Of a DNA stretch of 64,000 nt, positions 26,819 through 38,400 are shown in pieces. Under the pieces are notes generated by a model. It was not told the origin of the DNA. It made no database searches and saw only the letters and a program-made list of their open reading frames with translations. Numbering within the stretch: position 1 is the stretch's first letter; every line of letters starts with the position of its first letter. The DNA comes from Gracilaria caudata (lineage: Eukaryota > Rhodophyta > Florideophyceae > Gracilariales > Gracilariaceae): assembly GCA_030374735.1 (NCBI GenBank), contig JASCIV010000010.1, positions 22,747 through 86,746 of the forward strand, read 5' to 3'. Made by a program: the position numbers and the translations under genes.

Positions 26819-28933
26819 TCACTGCACTACGTCATCACAAAGCGCCCGCAGTGTCTCATCACTACCTGAAACATCTGATGCATCAATGATTGAAAGCGCC
26901 GAAGATGCCGAAAACAGCGCAACTCCTTCTGATTGGGACAGAGATGATGAACTCTGTGATTGTTGGTGCCCACTACCGCTTTGACTGTGCTTGTGAGCGC
27001 TTGTTCCATGTGAAACATGAGGTCCTGATGTTCCAATCGGCATACCACCCCAAGCTCGGAGCACCTTAACCGCTCGCACGTGATCGCAACCGCTAGCTCT
27101 TAGCATAGAACCGCATCGTGACATGAGCAGTAAAAGCCAAAGACCAAAAGATCTCCAAGCGGGCGTTTCGTCTGCAGTGGCAGCTGCCTCAAGACTATTT
27201 ACTGCGAACGCGGTGAGCTCGCCAATAGTTTCTTCCACATGCTGGTTTTGAGCTTGTTCTCGGTCAGCCACTTGAGGATCAGTGGTTTCGGTGCCATCGT
27301 TTCCATCCTCTATTCTGAGAGACGGACCCAGACACATCGCAGCGCAGCAAATCACAGCCATGGCTACTATCAACGCGCTTGTCTCTGTTGATATTTCGTT
27401 CTTCACTTGAGGAACCGCATCCCTTATGATTCTTTGCAAGCGCTGCGTACCTCCCCATATTCCTCGCCACAACTCTGAAGCACCAGGCACTGATGCCCTT
27501 TCAGCCAGGAAGCGAACTACAGCTTCACAAGCTTTAACTTTTCGTGCTAAGTCGTACTTTGGCACATCGGTTTGTGGGTGGGTGGGAGCGGATGGTTTCG
27601 TGGCGCGCACGAGTGAAGAAAGGTGTTGAACATCTCCGCCTTGACTTTCCTTTTGGCTCCATAATTCTTTGAGTGCCACCGCTACTTCACTCCCAAACAC
27701 TTGAACTGTGACAGCGTAAGGGGTATTCAACGCGGTCGGTAGTGTGGCATCTGACTTCGGAACGGCCAAGTTGCTTAGAGAAGATAATATCTGTTCCAAT
27801 GTTGTTATACCAACGCTCAAGCCACGTTGCAGTTTTTGTACAAGCTCTCGCAGTTCACTCGCTTCAACTAGAGCTGACTGGGGAGCAAAATTTGGTGGGA
27901 CGCCAGGTTCAACTGGAGGAGCTGTTTCAAGTTGTGCAAGAGCTGCACGTAAAGGATCCCACATGGTCGGAACTCTCCGCAGACAACTGCGCACAAGAGC
28001 AACTGTTCGATCATGACTAAGCATCTGGACCAAGGCTGGAGCAATCTCTGGTGACTTGGCAGTGGATCTGACCACAGAAATGAAAGCGTTGAGCAGCTGT
28101 TTCACTTCAGGGGAAAGATCCCCATCGGCTGTAGAGAAAGAGTAATTGGGGATTATATCCGTGAGAAATTCGGCAAACCTCTTCATTACCCGATCCGAAA
28201 CTTTCTCAGTGCTTGTAGTCCATGTCAGATATGCGGAAACAACGGCATTCTGTGATACTAGTCCCGTCAACAACGCATATGAAAGGTATTTCATTAGTAG
28301 GGTAGAAGGTGCCTCAGAGTTAACCAAGCGAATTAGAAGTGCATCCAAAAGCGCGCCCTCTGAGGCTTGTGGAAGTCCCCACAAGTTTTCTGGCATGCCT
28401 TCATCCAGGTCCATTGGTTCGGACTTTGGCACTCCTCCTAATAACTGGATGCTAGGTTGGTCGGAAGAATCCTCCAAAACGGACATACCAGCGTGCCGCG
28501 GCAACCTTCTACGCACGGCGGCAACAAACTCGCGTTGGCTGCGACCCATACGCCAGCTCTCCGACACGACAGCCTCTGCTACAGGCCTCAATCGCTGGCG
28601 ATCCACGTCAATTGGGTTTTGGCTCTCCGGGCTTTTAGACTGCTGCGCAGTTGGTTGAGCAGTAGCAGTCTGAATCTCTGTTTGTTCACGCTTGGCGGAA
28701 GTTGGCGGCGTGGGCGTGGGAGGCTTGTTGACTGCAGGCTTCTCCTCGACGGAAAGGTAGTCCATATCAGAGGCCTGGGTGCGCATATGAGCTGGAACCT
28801 CTGACGGGAAAAGTGTGGAGGCCGGCGGGGACGTTATGAAACTGTTCTCCATGTCGAAGGAGGCCGAGAAGACATTCTGAGCATCAAACACAGATCCATC
28901 GGTGGCGCCCAAATTTGCGAGCAGATCATCCAT
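26819..28933 (-). CDS. Large helical protein, possibly a Mediator tail subunit (MED5/24/33-like)
   Basis: 704 residues from ATG 28933 (MDDLLANLGATDGS). The first 150 residues are acidic, Pro/Thr/Gln-rich and disordered, as in transcription factors and cofactors. From about 175 the protein is nearly all helical repeats (EGALLDALLIRLVNSEAP, LLMKYLSYALLTGLVSQNAVV, LLNAFISVVRSTAKSPEIAPALVQML). A hydrophobic helix (ALIVAMAVICCAAMCLG) is found near 545, and the C-terminus is a Ser/Gln/His tail. The pattern of LL.YLSY.LL.GL..Q..V resembles Mediator MED5/MED24/MED33, but I cannot confirm this. Another HEAT-like nuclear protein is possible. Intronless. Confidence 0.7.
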   Translation of the reverse strand: MDDLLANLGATDGSVFDAQNVFSASFDMENSFITSPPASTLFPSEVPAHMRTQASDMDYLSVEEKPAVNKPPTPTPPTSAKREQTEIQTATAQPTAQQSKSPESQNPIDVDRQRLRPVAEAVVSESWRMGRSQREFVAAVRRRLPRHAGMSVLEDSSDQPSIQLLGGVPKSEPMDLDEGMPENLWGLPQASEGALLDALLIRLVNSEAPSTLLMKYLSYALLTGLVSQNAVVSAYLTWTTSTEKVSDRVMKRFAEFLTDIIPNYSFSTADGDLSPEVKQLLNAFISVVRSTAKSPEIAPALVQMLSHDRTVALVRSCLRRVPTMWDPLRAALAQLETAPPVEPGVPPNFAPQSALVEASELRELVQKLQRGLSVGITTLEQILSSLSNLAVPKSDATLPTALNTPYAVTVQVFGSEVAVALKELWSQKESQGGDVQHLSSLVRATKPSAPTHPQTDVPKYDLARKVKACEAVVRFLAERASVPGASELWRGIWGGTQRLQRIIRDAVPQVKNEISTETSALIVAMAVICCAAMCLGPSLRIEDGNDGTETTDPQVADREQAQNQHVEETIGELTAFAVNSLEAAATADETPAWRSFGLWLLLLMSRCGSMLRASGCDHVRAVKVLRAWGGMPIGTSGPHVSHGTSAHKHSQSGSGHQQSQSSSSLSQSEGVALFSASSALSIIDASDVSGSDETLRALCDDVVQ

Positions 28934-29463
28934 TGTGCGCTGTGTGATGCGCCGTTAGAGCACAGACTGGACAATGAACGAGTTGCACAGGATTATTCGG
29001 GAGCGGCTACTGACTGCAAACTGAAGTCTCCTGGTACGTCGCTCTCCGTGGGGAGCTGGTGGCCGCTACGCTGTTGGCAGATGCTCTGCCATGGGGTCGT
29101 GGAGGGCTTCGGGGTGTTCCTAAAGGTCTTGGCCGGTATTGGCACAGCAAGCCACGGCTTCAGCAGCGAAGGGGCGCCTTCAGATTCTGAAGTTCAGAAA
29201 TATCACTTGCATTCCGCGTGGCGTGTCAACGCGCTCTGTAATTCTTCTGGTGAGGTGGCGTCCACGCTGCCGCTTGCCCAGGCGGATCCATTCACACCGA
29301 TTTGCAGATTCTCTCTGATCTCGGCCCGGACACATCCATGTATCCCATCCGCATCTCCCTTCCCCAGCTCACCGCCAGAGCCCGACAGTCATATCCGTTC
29401 TCCAGAGGCAGTTGCTCTTTCCCTTGCTTTTCAGAGACTCCAATACATCGCTTCTTCTCCGCA
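28934..29463. promoter_or_regulatory. Divergent upstream region of the helical protein and GluRS
   Basis: 530 bp between two outward starts. The GluRS frame is open back to ATG 29302, but that extension contains no clear targeting features beyond those already present after 29464. No other gene seen. Confidence 0.45.
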
Positions 29464-31167
29464 ATGACGCTGCAACGCACGAGAGCCGCTTTTGCTTCAA
29501 CTAATTTTCTATCCCCTTTGCGAGCCACAAGTTTCCTGACACCACAGCGTCCAGGAACAATTAATCATTCACCGACTCGACGTTTCGCCTGTTCGCCCAC
29601 CGCCACAGCTGCTGCGCCTGCCAAAACCATCAGAGTTCGCTTCGCGCCTTCCCCGACCGGTGCGCTGCATGTCGGAGGGGCCCGTACAGCACTGTATAAC
29701 TGGCTTCTAGCTCGTCAGCAAAATGGAGCTTTTCTCTTACGCGTAGAGGACACGGACCTTGAACGATCCACGCGTGAGTCTGAAGACATGGTTCTACGAG
29801 ACTTGCGTTGGCTTGGTCTCGCCTGGGATGAGGGACCGGATGTCGGCGGTGATCGTGGTCCATATCGACAAAGCGAACGCGGGGAATTGTACCGACAACT
29901 TGCTGAGAAGCTCGTACAAGAAGGGAAGGCTTATCCCTGTTTTTGCACGGAAGAGGAACTAGAGCGGAAGCGATTAGAGGCAGAAGCTCAAGGTCGTCCG
30001 CCTCAATACGACGGCACCTGGAGAGATGCGGATCCAGAGCTGGTTAAAATGAGATTGGATAGAGGAGATGAGTATACTGTCAGATTCCGAGTGCCAGAGG
30101 GTAGTCGAGTTGTTATCGATGACGCCGTAAGAGGCAAAGTTGCTTGGGACGCCAATTCCACTGTGGGGGACTTCATTCTACTAAGAAGTACTGGCGTCCC
30201 AGTCTACAACTTTTGCGTCGCTGTTGATGATGCATTGATGGGCATATCAACAGTAATAAGGGCTGAAGAACATCTGACGAACACTTTGCGACAAGTACTT
30301 ATACTTCGCGCACTAGGTTTTGAAACTCCACAATATGCACATTGTTCCCTCATTCTGGGAGCTGACCGCAGCAAGCTTTCGAAGAGGCATGGTGCAACTA
30401 GCGTCACACAGTTCCGAGAGGAGGGGTACCTACCAGTTGCTATGATAAACTATCTTGCTACTCTCGGATGGAATGATGGAACCGAGAAAGAAATCTACAC
30501 TGTTGATGAGCTTGTTGAAGTTTTTGACATTAATCGCATTACCAAGTCCCCAGCCATGTTTGATGGAGATAAACTGCGATTCATTAACGGCCAGCATTTG
30601 CGTGCGTTACCACAAGAGGAGATTGAAGGTTTAATTGTCACAGAATGGAAAAGATCAGGGGTGTTCACAGACGTCATTCAGTCTGGAACTCCACTGGGTA
30701 GCGCAGCCACAGCACTGGTGAAAGGCTCCCTTGAGCTAGTCAATGATGCGAATAAGGAAATCCTCAATGTGTTCAAGTATCCACTTGAGGAAACGCTTGC
30801 ATCTGGCGAGGCTGATGAGCTATTAGCTGAGGACGGAGGATTTCAACAGCTGGGTAAAATTGCGCTCCGGGACTTTGATGCTGGTAGTATGCCATCTGGC
30901 AAAGATGAAGACCATACTGCGTTGTGGAAAAAGTGGGTGAAGGCAGTTGGGAAGGAAACAAAAAGAAAGGGGAAGCGATTGTTTCACCCATTACGCCTGG
31001 CTCTGACAGGGAAAATGAGCGGCCCGGATGTTGGCGAAATTCTCAGAGTTCTGTGCTTGACTGAGACAAGCAATGCGTCGCCGTCTTTGGTGCCTCTGAC
31101 CGAACGAATGGAGATGTTGAGACGCAAACTAGAACCAGATCTGGAGGGAAACGGCGAGCAGTACTAA
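29464..31167 (+). CDS. Organellar glutamyl-tRNA synthetase
   Basis: 567 residues from ATG 29464. The first 55 residues (MTLQRTRAAFASTNFLSPLR...) are Ser/Arg/Ala-rich without acid residues, typical of a mitochondrial or plastid targeting peptide. The catalytic core begins IRVRFAPSPTGALHVGGART with the class I HIGH-type motif. KLSKRHGA is the KMSKS-type loop, and VRFRVPEGSRVVIDD belongs to the bacterial-type acceptor-binding part. It lacks the WHEP and GST-like additions of cytosolic eukaryotic enzymes. It charges organellar tRNA-Glu; in plastids that product also feeds tetrapyrrole synthesis. Dual targeting is common in algae but cannot be judged here. Confidence 0.93.
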   Translation: MTLQRTRAAFASTNFLSPLRATSFLTPQRPGTINHSPTRRFACSPTATAAAPAKTIRVRFAPSPTGALHVGGARTALYNWLLARQQNGAFLLRVEDTDLERSTRESEDMVLRDLRWLGLAWDEGPDVGGDRGPYRQSERGELYRQLAEKLVQEGKAYPCFCTEEELERKRLEAEAQGRPPQYDGTWRDADPELVKMRLDRGDEYTVRFRVPEGSRVVIDDAVRGKVAWDANSTVGDFILLRSTGVPVYNFCVAVDDALMGISTVIRAEEHLTNTLRQVLILRALGFETPQYAHCSLILGADRSKLSKRHGATSVTQFREEGYLPVAMINYLATLGWNDGTEKEIYTVDELVEVFDINRITKSPAMFDGDKLRFINGQHLRALPQEEIEGLIVTEWKRSGVFTDVIQSGTPLGSAATALVKGSLELVNDANKEILNVFKYPLEETLASGEADELLAEDGGFQQLGKIALRDFDAGSMPSGKDEDHTALWKKWVKAVGKETKRKGKRLFHPLRLALTGKMSGPDVGEILRVLCLTETSNASPSLVPLTERMEMLRRKLEPDLEGNGEQY

Positions 31168-31468
31168 TTAAAGGAACCGAATGTCGCTTAGAATGAGGAC
31201 ACAAAAGAATGCGCAGTTGTTCGCAAGATGATAAACGCCTTTTGTTTCGTGATAAAACCGACGCAAGCGACAATACGAAGGTGTGCGAAAGCCTTGCAAC
31301 AACAACAAATAGTTAAACATCAAACACATCTTTTATGACTGAAGAATTGAGAAGGTGCTCAAACTTGTCCACCAATCAGGAAAAGACATAAACGATCCTC
31401 AGCTCCAGAGTGCTCGAATATTAGGTTTCCGCGTACTGCAGATTAGGTTCAAGGGTTAGGAGAAGACC
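31168..31468. other. Spacer between GluRS and RPL26
   Basis: 301 bp between two convergent genes. AT-richer than coding sequence; no gene seen. Confidence 0.5.
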
Positions 31469-31903
31469 TTAATCAACGTCAGCCATAGGCACATTAACAT
31501 CAGACTCGGAGAACTTGCCCTTCTCTTGCTTGGCCTCGCGATTCTTCCTGTCTAGGATGGCTTTTCTGTCCTTATCCATCTTGATCTTGGTGATGACACA
31601 GTTGCTAGGATGAATGCCAATAGGAACCGGCATCTGGTTGGCCCTCTCCCGAGTAATACGTTCAATGTGAACGACATACTTTTTCCTGTAGCATGTAAGG
31701 ACCTTTCCTTCACCCTTGTATTGTCCACGGACAACGCGCACCTCGTCGTGCTTTCGGATCGGGAGAGAGCGCACGTTGTACTTCTGACGGAGCTCGGCGG
31801 ATAGTGGCGCAGACATAATGATGCGACGCACGGAAGACGGCGCGGTGAAATGGGCCTTACGCGCCTTCCGTCGCGAGGAAGATACGGCTCCTGATCGCTT
31901 CAT
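31469..31903 (-). CDS. RPL26: 60S ribosomal protein L26 (uL24)
   Basis: 144 residues, intronless. [20 protein letters not shown] and [21 protein letters not shown] match the eukaryotic L26 N-terminus. The KOW motif follows ([31 protein letters not shown]), then [19 protein letters not shown] and a basic/acidic tail. The loop after QYKG is about two residues shorter than in animal L26. It is part of the large subunit near the exit tunnel. It is divergent from the SMP-domain gene. Confidence 0.96.
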   Translation of the reverse strand: MKRSGAVSSSRRKARKAHFTAPSSVRRIIMSAPLSAELRQKYNVRSLPIRKHDEVRVVRGQYKGEGKVLTCYRKKYVVHIERITRERANQMPVPIGIHPSNCVITKIKMDKDRKAILDRKNREAKQEKGKFSESDVNVPMADVD

Positions 31904-32662
31904 TTCGCTTGTGGGAACGAAGACACGGACGGTGCCGACCTGATAGGATAAATGGAGACTAGGAAGCCGCGGTGTCTACGACGACGGCGGCGGTCAATGC
32001 CGATGACTGCGGCAAAGATCAGAGGGGCGCACGGTGCGCCTCGCACCGTCGACGACCTGTGCTGTAATGCAAGGCTTACAAATAAAATGCGGTTTTTAGG
32101 ATAAGAGAAATTAATATTTCTCATTATTATCTATAGGGTACTCAAGTAACCGAACTAGATGACAAGCACATTTGCGCCAGATCTGCGTCACCAAGATTCC
32201 TCGCGGCAACAGTCCTTCACATGGCTCTTCTGTGTCAAGTTTACATGTTGAGCTCCATGCAGCTCGTTCATCGCATAGCCTCTTTCGTTGTACGTAGCCC
32301 CCGGTAGAGGAAAGAGCGTCGTTAACATCATCGTAACCACTCCGTTGCCGCTGCGGCCCTTTACTCGCTTCACTACCCAACTCTGTCTTGCATATTCTCC
32401 GTCCGGCGCGTTTGCAGCCTCTGCATTGGCGCCCAGTACCCACATTGCGCTCACCCTCTCGATATGTGAAGCCCCCCGAATGCCACATCTTTCTTTTGTA
32501 TCCAACTTTACTCTTCTTCCTCTCCAAAGATGCATCAACAGCAAACGCAACTCCAATAACGTCTCCAGTCGCGATGGTTTCTTGGCTCAAGCCGATTCAA
32601 CTCAACCTAAACCTCCGAACACATGGATAACGATCCCAAGCTCTCGCCCCCCGATACAGAGG
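31904..32662. promoter_or_regulatory. Divergent upstream region of RPL26 and the SMP-domain gene
   Basis: 759 bp. A frame continuous with the SMP-domain exon is open from 32288, but its translation is low-quality until about 32663. A polypyrimidine-rich stretch near 32480-32530 may belong to a 5' UTR. A TATA-like tattatctata occurs near 32124-32136. Confidence 0.4.
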
Positions 32663-34554
32663 ATGCGGCTCGTCGTTCTCACAGACTTTTCATCAAACCC
32701 ATTGCTTGCCATGCGAGACAGAGTTGCGGACCCATTATCGGTCGTCATGCTTGCCGTCGCCGCTGCTCTCGGTGGCTTCGCGTCTTGGTTCTTGAAAAGA
32801 AACGATACCTCGCTTGATTTGCCCGCTGGTACGGAAAATGCCAACGGTATCACGAAGATGTCTGAATCGCTGGGTGGTGCGCGAGAAGTCTATCAAATGC
32901 AAGACGATGATAATATCAATATTACCACTCTTCCATCACCCGCAAGAGCCACAGTCGGTGAGAATGCTGTTTGGCTTAACATGAGGTATGTTCGTCAGTA
33001 ACACATACCCACCTCCAGGTATATCTCAGTACGCTCATACGTAGCTTGCATTGGTCGTCCTCCTTCGTTCACCCTCAAGAATCGAGAATCTTACATTCTT
33101 TCGTCATTGCGATATAGTCTAAGCACTCTTTGGCGCCTTTTTAGAAAATCAACAAACGGTATTGTCAAAGATGTGCTCCAGCCAGTTCTTGATGATATGC
33201 AGTTTCCTGATTTCGTACATTCTGTCACGATAACGAATCTCACTCTTGGTGAAAGTCCTTGTCTGCTTCGAAGGATTCAGCGACTGCCGTCTAGGGCGCT
33301 CAGCGAAATTCAGTACCGTTTCTCTCTGCGCTTGGTCGGCGACAAAGAAGGGCGTATCAGCTTGAATGTAGTTGTTCGACTACCCGTCTTGAACAGATTG
33401 CTCACAGTCCCCATATGCGTCAGCTCATTAGACATCGATGCAAAGGTCTGGCTCGGACTGACTGTTGTTCCGTACAAACCATGGCTTCGATTTGCGCAAT
33501 GGGCACTCACAGATATGCCTACCGTCCGCATGACCATTTCCATTGCTAACCTGATTCCAGTTACAGCTTTACCGGTTTTGTCAAACGTACTTCGAAAGAT
33601 TCTCACCGTAGATCTTCCTCGAGAGTTCCTGTTCCCGAAGACACAAATTGTTGAACTCATGGATAAAGAAGACGTGAATGTGAGTCTCCAGCGAAGTGTG
33701 CTTGAGGCCCGAGGAATAAACTCATCGTTTGAAGATATGTCCAACGACGACCTATGCGCAAATTTCCCCGTACTCACAAATTTGTTCAGCAACATTGACG
33801 TGAACGGCGATGGTCAACTTTCTCCAGAGGAAATATCAAAAGGTTTGATAGAGTGGGGATATGCCTCGCAAGCAGATCGTCGCTCCATAACGAACTTGCT
33901 TGATGTAGACAACGATGGCATTGTCAGTTTGAAAGAATTTATCAGCGTATGGGGCGATCTGAAGAACGTGTTCATTCCGAAAAGATTCCGAGGTATTGTG
34001 AGCGGGGTCCTTATCAGAGCTGAAGGTCTTCGTGTGCCAGTTTTTGGCTTCACCGACCCTTACGTTGTCATCTCTATCGAATCACAAACAGTTACTTCGA
34101 AGAGAAACTGGGATACATCTCGTACTGGCGATGCCATAGGAAGCGCTGTTTGGAATGAGGTAAGTGCTGGTCACTACACGCACAAGGATAAGTACCACGT
34201 CATTTGTCATTCGTCTGATCTACTAACCAGTCATATACGAAGGGTTGGGAATTATATGTCGAACAACCGGAGTCTGCGGTCCTTCGCGTTGAAGTTCGCG
34301 AAGGTTCTCGTTTCACATTTTTCAAAGGCGCTCTACCTCCACCTTCACAGAAGCCTGTTCATAGTGGTGAGCTTGCTGTGCAGGAACCAAACAAAATCGT
34401 TAACGGTCGCGGCACTCTCATAGGATATGGGACTTTACCGATCTCCAGCTTGAGCTCGTTCACCGAATCTATCTGGGTAGACCTTACAACCGGTGGAGGT
34501 CGTATACGGTTAGATATCCAATTCAACCAATTTATCGATCCTACGTTAGTGTAG
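32663..34554 (+). CDS. Synaptotagmin/tricalbin-like contact-site protein: TM, SMP, two EF hands, C2
   Basis: Three exons: 32663-32985, 33118-34159 and 34243-34554. The introns are 132 nt (gtatgt...atatag) and 83 nt (gtaagt...cgaag, with an exact tactaac branch site at 34221). The phases agree and give 558 residues. A membrane helix lies near 22-40 (PLSVVMLAVAAALGGFASWFL). The SMP domain runs from VWLNMSLSTLWRLF (about 103) to about 290. EF hand 1 is DVNGDGQLSPEE and EF hand 2 DVDNDGIVSLKE. The C2 domain (about 404-545) is completed only by exon 3 (GTLIGYGTLPISSL). Such proteins tether ER to plasma membrane and shuttle lipids, controlled by Ca2+. EF hands between SMP and C2 are an unusual addition. 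The start could also be ATG 32711. Confidence 0.88.
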
Positions 34555-34633
34555 ATGCTACAACAATGAACCATTGATTCCACATATTACAGAGGTCTTC
34601 ATCTCGTGTCAAAAGATATCTCCATTACCCATT

Positions 34634-35467
34634 TCAGTGGCGCTTGAAAAGTGACCTGCTGGAAGTTGAAATACCGAACTTCGGCATTCGGCGATTCATG
34701 CGACGTCTCAGGGAAGGTGAGGTTTTTCCTGAAGCCTCCAACAGAGTAAACAGTTGGTAAAGATCGCTCATATCCATTTCTTGCGCTTCCTCATCAAAGC
34801 TGTCGAGTGTGGTAGAATCAGCCATTTTCTCTTGTCGGTCAAACATAGAGAGAAGACGGCGACGCTTAATTGAACTCTGGAAAGCCACGTAATCATCACT
34901 CCTGTCATCAGTCACATCTTCTTCTTCTGTTTCTGATTCTTTCGGCCCAGAAGGTGCGGACGAGGCTGCCCTACTGGCAAGAATTTCCGCCTCAGTCGCT
35001 CCAAACCATGGAATTTCATCAGAATCATCGTAGTTGTCGATAATGTGATCAATGTCTGTCTTTCCGCTAGACTCGCTTTCATCAACTTTGGCCTTTTTAT
35101 TATCTGTCTCACTGCTGCTTGCTCTTGAGCGCATGAAGCTGATAATTGAAATTATGTGCTTGAACATCTGGGCTTGATCCTTAGGAAAATGACCTCCTTG
35201 GTTCTTGTAAGAATCGTTTGTTGCGAATGATGCTTTTCGCGAAACAAGACTGGTGGTGTGTGGAACAAGCCTCGATGTACCGGCACATCCAGAAGGACGA
35301 TCTTCATCTTCGCGTGAGTGGCCATTAAGAACGATTTGTGAATCCTCTTTCACAGAACTTAACGAACGCAAGGAGGGGCTGCATTCAATATCCTTTGTTG
35401 AACCGAGAGAGGAAGCCATACGGCGTCGGGAATCGATTGTATGCAATGACTCTCCCTGTCTTAGCAA
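34634..35467 (-). CDS. Acidic hypothetical protein
   Basis: 277 residues, convergent with the SMP gene (79 bp between stops). Rich in Ser, Asp, Glu and Arg, largely disordered. A possibly conserved piece reads DDSDEIPWFGATEAEILAS, then ESETEEEDVTDD. A helical C-terminus follows (MDMSDLYQLFTLLEASGKT) and a basic end (LRRRMNRRMPKFG). I do not recognise it. The non-repetitive C-terminal part makes a real gene likely. The N-terminus is uncertain and further exons could lie upstream. Confidence 0.5.
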   Translation of the reverse strand: MLRQGESLHTIDSRRRMASSLGSTKDIECSPSLRSLSSVKEDSQIVLNGHSREDEDRPSGCAGTSRLVPHTTSLVSRKASFATNDSYKNQGGHFPKDQAQMFKHIISIISFMRSRASSSETDNKKAKVDESESSGKTDIDHIIDNYDDSDEIPWFGATEAEILASRAASSAPSGPKESETEEEDVTDDRSDDYVAFQSSIKRRRLLSMFDRQEKMADSTTLDSFDEEAQEMDMSDLYQLFTLLEASGKTSPSLRRRMNRRMPKFGISTSSRSLFKRH

Positions 35468-38400
35468 GGGAATGCAAACAACCTGTCGACAAAACGATTC
35501 CGTAGCACTTCAGAACAGAACCCACAAGCCAATAGGGCTCGTACGAGCGCTTCCGTCACATTCTTATGTCGGAGCGTTTTGCATTTGACCTAAACTATTG
35601 TACGCACTATCACGGCACTTGCGAACAATTTCCATCATAAGCTTCCAACGCAGACAGACATCAGTGGTGGATGCGGCGTGTGTACGGGAAACACCAGCGT
35701 GGATCGAATGGAGAGTTGATCCAAGACCTAACTTTAATGCCGACAATGTTTGGCAATGCGCTTCGGGCAATTAGCATCAGCGCACGTGGCGCTCAAATGA
35801 AAAAAGGGATCGACGAGTGTCTTTGCGGACACAATCCAGACACGTTTCCGAATATTAGGCGCCAACCGCGTGTTTCCCGCGATTGACGTGTCTCCGACGA
35901 CGACATGGGACAGTCCGCATCTGCTGATCAAGGGAACGTGATCCTGATCCACCAGCCGGGCCACTCCGTGCCAACGATCGCAGTGGCGGGTAGGGAGCGA
36001 TCAAAAATGGTACCGTCGGTACCGTATGAACCCGATGGCTGACAAGGTTTGCGCTTCCTCTCCCCTCAGCATTTGCTAGAAAAGTGAGGCAAACATAGAT
36101 CTTCGCACTGTGTACAACTGCACTGCAACGTGAGGCTTCGAATGGATTTGATTGCAAACCTTGCTTTCCTGTGGTGGATATGGCTTTACAAGAAGGTTAG
36201 GCAAAGCAAGTCAGACTCGTCGACGCGATTCAATGAATGCATGGAGCATTGATGGAGCAAGATAAATCTTGAGATTTTATGTTGATTTGCGCAACATTTT
36301 ACCCTGCATTTGCCCTCCAAAATGTATTGTTGATTGGGTATGGAAGACACTGCCGGAAGGCACCAACAACACAAGGCAGTTTCAGGAAAACGCATGACCT
36401 TGTTCCGCAGCGAAGCCAACTCCTTCGTTTACGTGTTCGACTCCGCAATGTCCGCATGGTTTGAGCACCGACCGCGGCCTTGTTCTGTCCGCGGTCGCGT
36501 ACAAAGCGCTCAATGATTGGCTCCAAACAACGTGCAAATCCGTGTTTGCTTGCCTTCATTCTGCTTTCAGTGATCCAGTCTGTCGAACCTGTGGCATGCT
36601 CTGAACATCGCGAGACTCAGTTGGATGAAGCTGAAGTACCCCAATCTTTGATTTCTTAGATTCATTTGCAGCTGAACGTAATCTCGTTCTACAGTGAGAA
36701 TTGTTTGAATAGCTTCTCTGACGCGAAACTTGTAAGAGCGTTACACCGCTAACTGCCACCTCACCAAATCATTGGTAACGAAACAGTTTAGAGGTCAACA
36801 TATATCGCTGATATTCTTATGTGTCTTGACCTCTATCTTTAAAGACGCCTGGTTCTGCCGGCAATGCTGTTTTCGAAGTTTTGAGGCGCTCGGCTGCTTA
36901 TGTATCCAACGGCCTCTGGAGAAGCGTGTTTAGAATAGACATCTGACAAAGACTGGTACGACGGTGCACTCAGAGGGAGAGAGAGCAAAGTCATTCACTC
37001 CGCAAACCTTTCTCAAGTTTTCTACAGCAAGTCTTGAAACAAAGGGTTTATTCATAGTCAAATTATCTGTTCGAGGTACTCAAAACTTCAAGGAGATATG
37101 CATCTCGCTACAGCTATAAGGAAGATTCGACATCAAGATCTGGTGGTAATTTGAAGAACGTCGATGGTGCAAATTCGACGCTTGACATTGTCATTGTCAA
37201 GCGTCAAATTTGCACCATCCACGTTCTTCAATATACCACCAGATCTTGATACAGCAGTTATACCGAAATTGCAGCATCACAAAGTAACTTCAAGCTCTTG
37301 AGGTCTCTAGCCTGGATGCTCATCCTCAATTCTTTTCCGAAAAGAATGGCCGTGTGCCAATGAAAACTTGTTGCCTTCATGTGGAAAAGATCCATTTCAG
37401 GGTTAACAGGTTATTGACGGTCAATAGTATTGAGTCCATGAAACTGATGGGCTGAACCATAAGTTTAACTCATGTTCAAGTCTCTTCCTTTTACCTGAAC
37501 TCTGCCGATCATGAACTTCTCAATGACAAGCGTAGGGCAAGTGTAGGGGCACATGAGAGGAGGCGCGACCACATTAGCGGAAAACAATTGACTCATCACT
37601 CTGAGCCACGGGAAGTCATTTATGTTCACAGAAGTTGTGAAAACATTTATGTGTATCGTTTTATAGCTGAGACCAGCTCGATTCCGTTGGGAGAAATTTA
37701 ACCCTCGATGGAAGGTCCTCTGGATAAATGTAAGTTTGGTCAGGAAATGGACGGAGTTGAATGGGAGAGCATGAACACATGCAAGGAGGTACTGTTCCCA
37801 ACCTTTAAGGATATCTTTTTGCGAGTTGTGCAGAAAGGTTCAATTTTCTCATGAAACAGAAATGAGGTCGCGAGAGAGATAAATGTAAGGGCTTCACAAA
37901 TAAGGGAGCAAATACAGCAGCGTTTGTTCCCGATCAATGAGCGTCCTGGCTCAGCAGGAAACAACTAAACTATCTAAGAGATGTTCTATTATGACAAAAC
38001 CTGTGTTTCGTACTCGGTTATTACAAGCGTGTATTAAATAACTCGCAAACAAGAATAGTCATTCATGGGTTCAAGCAAATTGGACAGACAACAATGGAGT
38101 ATCCGTTAGGGGTGTTGGGACTCCCAACTTCGGAGCCATGGCTGTCCCAACGCTTCAACATTAGAGATTCGGCAAATTGACCTTGACGGATTATTGACCG
38201 GAATCGAGGGTCAGCAGAGATGAAGGTCTTAGCTCATGGTTCTTCATGCGGCTGGTTTCGCCAGACTGGACACAGCTTTACAAACTTGAAACAGCATAGC
38301 ATTGGAAGTGCAATCTGCATGCCTCCCTCGATGAAGAGGCGTGTCCCAAGGGATACATGTGATTCTCCAAGCGACAGTACAAGAGTGACTTGTGGAACTT

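Noticed and set aside
31043..31273. 76-codon minus-strand frame at the end of GluRS
   Set aside because: Antisense to a well-supported gene and without features.
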